DNA of 64,000 nucleotides from Deltaproteobacteria bacterium. GTDB taxonomy: Bacteria > Desulfobacterota > Desulfobaccia > Desulfobaccales > Desulfobaccaceae. The notes beneath the pieces are model-generated. The model was not told where the DNA came from. It saw only the letters and a program-made list of their open reading frames with translations, and ran no database searches. Each line of letters begins with the position of its first letter. Within the stretch, counting starts at the first letter, position 1. A program made the position numbers and the translations under genes. Shown here one piece after another: positions 61,276-64,000 of this stretch. The stretch is taken from the NCBI GenBank assembly GCA_019309545.1, contig JAFDGA010000012.1:1-64000 (forward strand), given 5' to 3'.

Positions 61276-63120
61276 ATGGTGGATTTGAAAAGGCCGGTAA
61301 GCGCCGAATTGACCCCCGAGCAGGTGAATAGCATAATCGAAGTTTGCACCAAACTGAAGCAGGTGCGAGGCAAACTACTGCCCATCTTGCATGCCGTGCA
61401 GGACATCTGTAACAACTGGCTGCCTCTGGAAGCCTTGCAGTTAGTGGCCCAGGAGCTGGAGATCCCTTACGGCTATCTTTATGGGGTGCTGAGCTTTTAC
61501 TCCATGTATTCTACTTCGCCCCGGGGTAAATATATCATCCGGATGTGCGAATCACCGCCCTGCCACATCAATGGGGCCGACAATATCCTGGACACCTTAA
61601 AGACGGAATTGGGCATTAAGGTGGGGCAAACCACTGAGGATGGCCTGTTTACTCTGGAGCTGACCGCCTGTCTGGGGGTATGCGAAGTGGCCCCGGCCAT
61701 GCAGATCAATGAGGTGGTGTTCGGCAATCTGACCGCGGACCGGGTGAAGCAGATCATTGCGGATTACCGGGCCGGGAAAACCGTGGATTACCGGACCTTG
61801 CCCCGCACCACCAATCCTTTGAGTGCCTACCCGTCCGGTCCCGATGAATTGATCCTGTTCCAGAACGTCGACCAGATCGATCCCATGAAAATCGAGGACT
61901 ATCTGGAGCGGGGTGGTTATGAGGCCCTGAAAAAGGCGGTGACCAGCATGTCTCCGGAAGAGGTGGTCAATGAGGCCAAGGCTTCGGGTCTGAGGGGCCG
62001 CGGCGGCGCTGGCTTCCCGGCCGGGCTGAAGTGGTCCTTTACCCTGCCCAACCCCAATACCCCGAAATACATTGTCTGTAATGCTGATGAAGGCGAGCCC
62101 GGCACTATTAAAGACCGTTACATCATGGAAGGCGACCCCCACCGGGTGCTGGAGGGCATGGCCATCGCCGGTTATGCGGTAGGGGCGTCGCACGGCTACA
62201 TCTATGTCCGGGGTGAATATTATCTGTCCATGTTGCGGCTGCAAAACGCCATTGATCAGGCCACCGCGCAGGGTTATCTGGGCAAAAATATTTTCGGCAC
62301 CGACTTCAATTTTACTATTGAAGTCCAGACCGGCGGCGGGGCCTATGTGTGCGGCGAAGAAACTGCGCTGATCGAATCGATCGAGGGCAAGAGAGGCAAT
62401 CCCCGGGTGAAGCCGCCGTTTCCCGGGGTAGTGGGCGTCTGGGGCAAGCCGACCATCGTCAACAACGTCGAGACCTTGTCCAGCGTGCCCTCCATTATCT
62501 TGCACGGCGGCGAATGGTATAAAAAGAAAGGCACCGAGGACTCGGCCGGCACCAAGATCTTCCAGGTGGTGGGGCATATCAATCGTCCGGCGGTGGTGGA
62601 GGCCAATCTCGGCATGCCTCTGCGGGAGTTGATTGAAAAATATGGCGATGGGGTCCGGGAAGGCAAAAAGTTCAAAGCCTGCCAGACCGGCGGCACCTCC
62701 TTCGGCTTCCTCACCGAAGACCAGCTTGATACCCCCATGGAATATGCGGCCTTGGCCAAAGCCGGCGGTGCCTTGGGGTCGGGGACCATGCTGGTCATGG
62801 ATGAGAATACCTGTATTGTTGATGTGGTACGCTGTATCTTAAAATTTTTCCAGCATGAGTCCTGCGGATTCTGCCTGCCCTGTCGCCGGGGGACGCGTAT
62901 CCTCTACGATCTGATTTGCAAGATTGCCAGCGGCCGGGGCCAGGAAGCGGATCTGGACAAAATGATTAATGTGGCCCAGGTGATGGCCGATACCGCCAAC
63001 TGCGCCTTGGCCATGAGCCCGATCTTTTTTATCAAAACCACCATTGAACGTTTCCGCGACGAATACCTGGCCCATCTTGCGGGCCACTGCCCGGCCGGGG
63101 TCTGTAAGATCAAGAAATAA
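61276..63120 (+). CDS. nuoEF: NADH-quinone oxidoreductase NuoE-NuoF fusion
   Basis: A 614-residue fusion of two electron-input subunits. Residues 1-165 are NuoE with the 2Fe-2S ligands C91, C96, C132 and C136 (CESPPC, CLGVC). Residues about 190-614 are NuoF: GRGGAGFPAGLKW for NADH, NADEGEPGTIKDR for FMN, an SLBB domain and the 4Fe-4S motif ESCGFCLPCRRGT. It should oxidise NADH and pass electrons into the complex. ATG 61276 with GAGG nine bases before is preferred to TTG 61261. The fusion precedes nuoA, an uncommon order. Confidence 0.93.
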   Translation: MVDLKRPVSAELTPEQVNSIIEVCTKLKQVRGKLLPILHAVQDICNNWLPLEALQLVAQELEIPYGYLYGVLSFYSMYSTSPRGKYIIRMCESPPCHINGADNILDTLKTELGIKVGQTTEDGLFTLELTACLGVCEVAPAMQINEVVFGNLTADRVKQIIADYRAGKTVDYRTLPRTTNPLSAYPSGPDELILFQNVDQIDPMKIEDYLERGGYEALKKAVTSMSPEEVVNEAKASGLRGRGGAGFPAGLKWSFTLPNPNTPKYIVCNADEGEPGTIKDRYIMEGDPHRVLEGMAIAGYAVGASHGYIYVRGEYYLSMLRLQNAIDQATAQGYLGKNIFGTDFNFTIEVQTGGGAYVCGEETALIESIEGKRGNPRVKPPFPGVVGVWGKPTIVNNVETLSSVPSIILHGGEWYKKKGTEDSAGTKIFQVVGHINRPAVVEANLGMPLRELIEKYGDGVREGKKFKACQTGGTSFGFLTEDQLDTPMEYAALAKAGGALGSGTMLVMDENTCIVDVVRCILKFFQHESCGFCLPCRRGTRILYDLICKIASGRGQEADLDKMINVAQVMADTANCALAMSPIFFIKTTIERFRDEYLAHLAGHCPAGVCKIKK

Positions 63121-63155
63121 TTAGGAAGACCGGCGGACCAAAGGAGCACCCAAAA

Positions 63156-63512
63156 ATGCTCATCAGTTACTTACCAATCCTGGTTTATCTGATCATCTCA
63201 ATCGGATTGGCGGTATTGATTGTCGCTCTCTCCGAAACTATAGGGAAGAAAACCCATACGCCAGTCAAAGATCTTCCTTATGAGTGCGGCATGGTGCCGA
63301 TCAGCGATGCCCGCCACCGTTACGCGGTCAGATTCTATGTCATCACCATGTTTTTTTTGGTGTTCGATATTGAAGCGATCTTCCTGTATCCCTGGGGGGT
63401 GATATTTAAACCTCTGGGGTTATTTGGCCTGATCGAGATGGGAATTTTTATCCTCATCCTGGTGGTGGGGTTGGCCTATGTTTGGGGTAAGGGGGCCTTG
63501 GAATGGGAATAG
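63156..63512 (+). CDS. nuoA: NADH-quinone oxidoreductase subunit A
   Basis: A 118-residue membrane subunit with three helices. The conserved loop [21 protein letters not shown] and [14 protein letters not shown] are typical of NuoA, including the acidic residues of helix 2. AAAGGAG precedes ATG 63156. It overlaps nuoB by ten bases. Confidence 0.95.
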   Translation: MLISYLPILVYLIISIGLAVLIVALSETIGKKTHTPVKDLPYECGMVPISDARHRYAVRFYVITMFFLVFDIEAIFLYPWGVIFKPLGLFGLIEMGIFILILVVGLAYVWGKGALEWE

Positions 63513-64000
63513 AAGAGCATTTAGGAAATAATGTCCTGACTACAACTCTGGAGAAGTTAGTGGACTGGGGGCGGAAGAGTTCCCTCTGGCCCTGTACTTT
63601 TGGTCTGGCCTGTTGTGCCATCGAAATGATTGTCACTGCCGCCAATCGCTGGGATATTGCCCGGTTCGGCATGGAGGCCTTTCGGGCTTCGCCCCGCCAG
63701 GCCGATTTAATGATTGTCGCCGGAACAGTTACCAAAAAAATGGTGCCGGCGGTGGTGCGCATCTATGAGCAGATGACTGAACCCAAATGGGTGATTGCCA
63801 TGGGGGCCTGTGCCTCCTCGGGGGGCATCTTTGATAGCTACGCGGTGGTCCAGGGCATTGATTTATATTTACCGGTTGATGTGTATGTGCCCGGCTGTCC
63901 GCCCCGCCCCGAGGGTTTACTGTATGGCATCCTGAAATTGCACGAAAAGATTCTTCAGGATCCCTTCTTAACCAAGCAATATCGCGAAAGAGTGCAAGCC
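63503..64000 (+). CDS. nuoB: NADH-quinone oxidoreductase subunit B, partial
   Basis: 166 residues are visible and the frame runs off the window end. The N2 cluster ligands are seen as [16 protein letters not shown] and [10 protein letters not shown]. It begins [20 protein letters not shown]. NuoB joins the peripheral arm to the membrane arm of complex I. The 3' end lies beyond 64000. Confidence 0.95.
   Translation, partial: MGIEEHLGNNVLTTTLEKLVDWGRKSSLWPCTFGLACCAIEMIVTAANRWDIARFGMEAFRASPRQADLMIVAGTVTKKMVPAVVRIYEQMTEPKWVIAMGACASSGGIFDSYAVVQGIDLYLPVDVYVPGCPPRPEGLLYGILKLHEKILQDPFLTKQYRERVQA

Noticed and set aside
1-64000. CRISPR arrays, tRNA or rRNA genes, prophage
   Set aside because: No regularly spaced repeats, no tRNA-like cloverleaf with a GTTCGAATC-type arm, no rRNA text, and no phage structural genes were seen.

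Overview
The window looks like a chromosomal piece of an anaerobic, Gram-negative bacterium. It has moderate-to-high GC, and TTG or GTG starts are common (tsf, uppS, coaX, the ybhF-like gene). The orange-protein (ORP/MinD) cluster, the NuoE-NuoF fusion and the general gene mix suggest Desulfobacterota (Desulfobacca-like sulfate reducers or syntrophs). That placement is inference; no rRNA or tRNA gene is present to confirm it.

Layout. 1-7133 (minus): an operon for making and activating 2-aminoethylphosphonate (AEP). It holds PEP mutase fused to a nucleotidyltransferase, phosphonopyruvate decarboxylase, a second nucleotidyltransferase, AEP transaminase, a CDP-alcohol phosphotransferase and a flippase-like membrane protein. 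I read it as a phosphonolipid or phosphonoglycan pathway. 7348-12557 (minus): a TetR-controlled EmrAB-TolC efflux operon with a universal stress protein inside it. 12756-17002 (plus): a sugar-transfer and envelope group (GT2, membrane GT, EEP phosphatase, alpha/beta hydrolase). 17111-17626: a dead aldo/keto reductase. 17702-23232: uvrC, then rpsB-tsf-pyrH-frr-uppS on the minus strand. 23424-26299: decayed accessory DNA (IS1595-type transposase remnant, multiply frameshifted ferredoxin-type gene) and a lone livF. 26480-30810: housekeeping genes (cyclophilin, GNAT, hisF, plsY, CBS-ACT, cupin). 30927-32247: a transposase relic, a possible small RNA, a cold-shock protein, a 48-aa basic peptide and an RRM protein.

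32384-36757 (minus) is an ORP-type operon: two ferredoxin-containing MinD-like ATPases, an Mrp-ORP fusion, a NifX/ORP protein and two Gly/Arg-rich small proteins. A strong promoter overlaps a palindromic operator upstream. 36996-38717 is a YcaO-TPR fusion. 38833-42956 is a phosphate (Pst) operon with two PstB paralogues whose degenerate motifs are complementary, predicting a heterodimer with one working ATP site. 43445-47472 carries a methyltransferase, ferredoxin, glmM, coaX and a SagB-type oxidoreductase. 47509-48550 holds frameshifted small genes. 48710-53829 is a YbhGFSR-type exporter, followed by an orphan MacB-like permease and dtd. 55773-58660 is a Fur-family regulator with znuABC. 59001-60875 holds a divergent KptA, an MNT-type nucleotidyltransferase and a YdcF-like protein. 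61276-64000 starts a complex I operon: nuoEF fusion, nuoA and partial nuoB.

Two things recur. First, several frameshifts lie at or beside homopolymers (C6, A6, A4), so some 'broken' genes could be sequencing errors. Second, a GA/CT-rich intergenic repeat occurs in at least five places.
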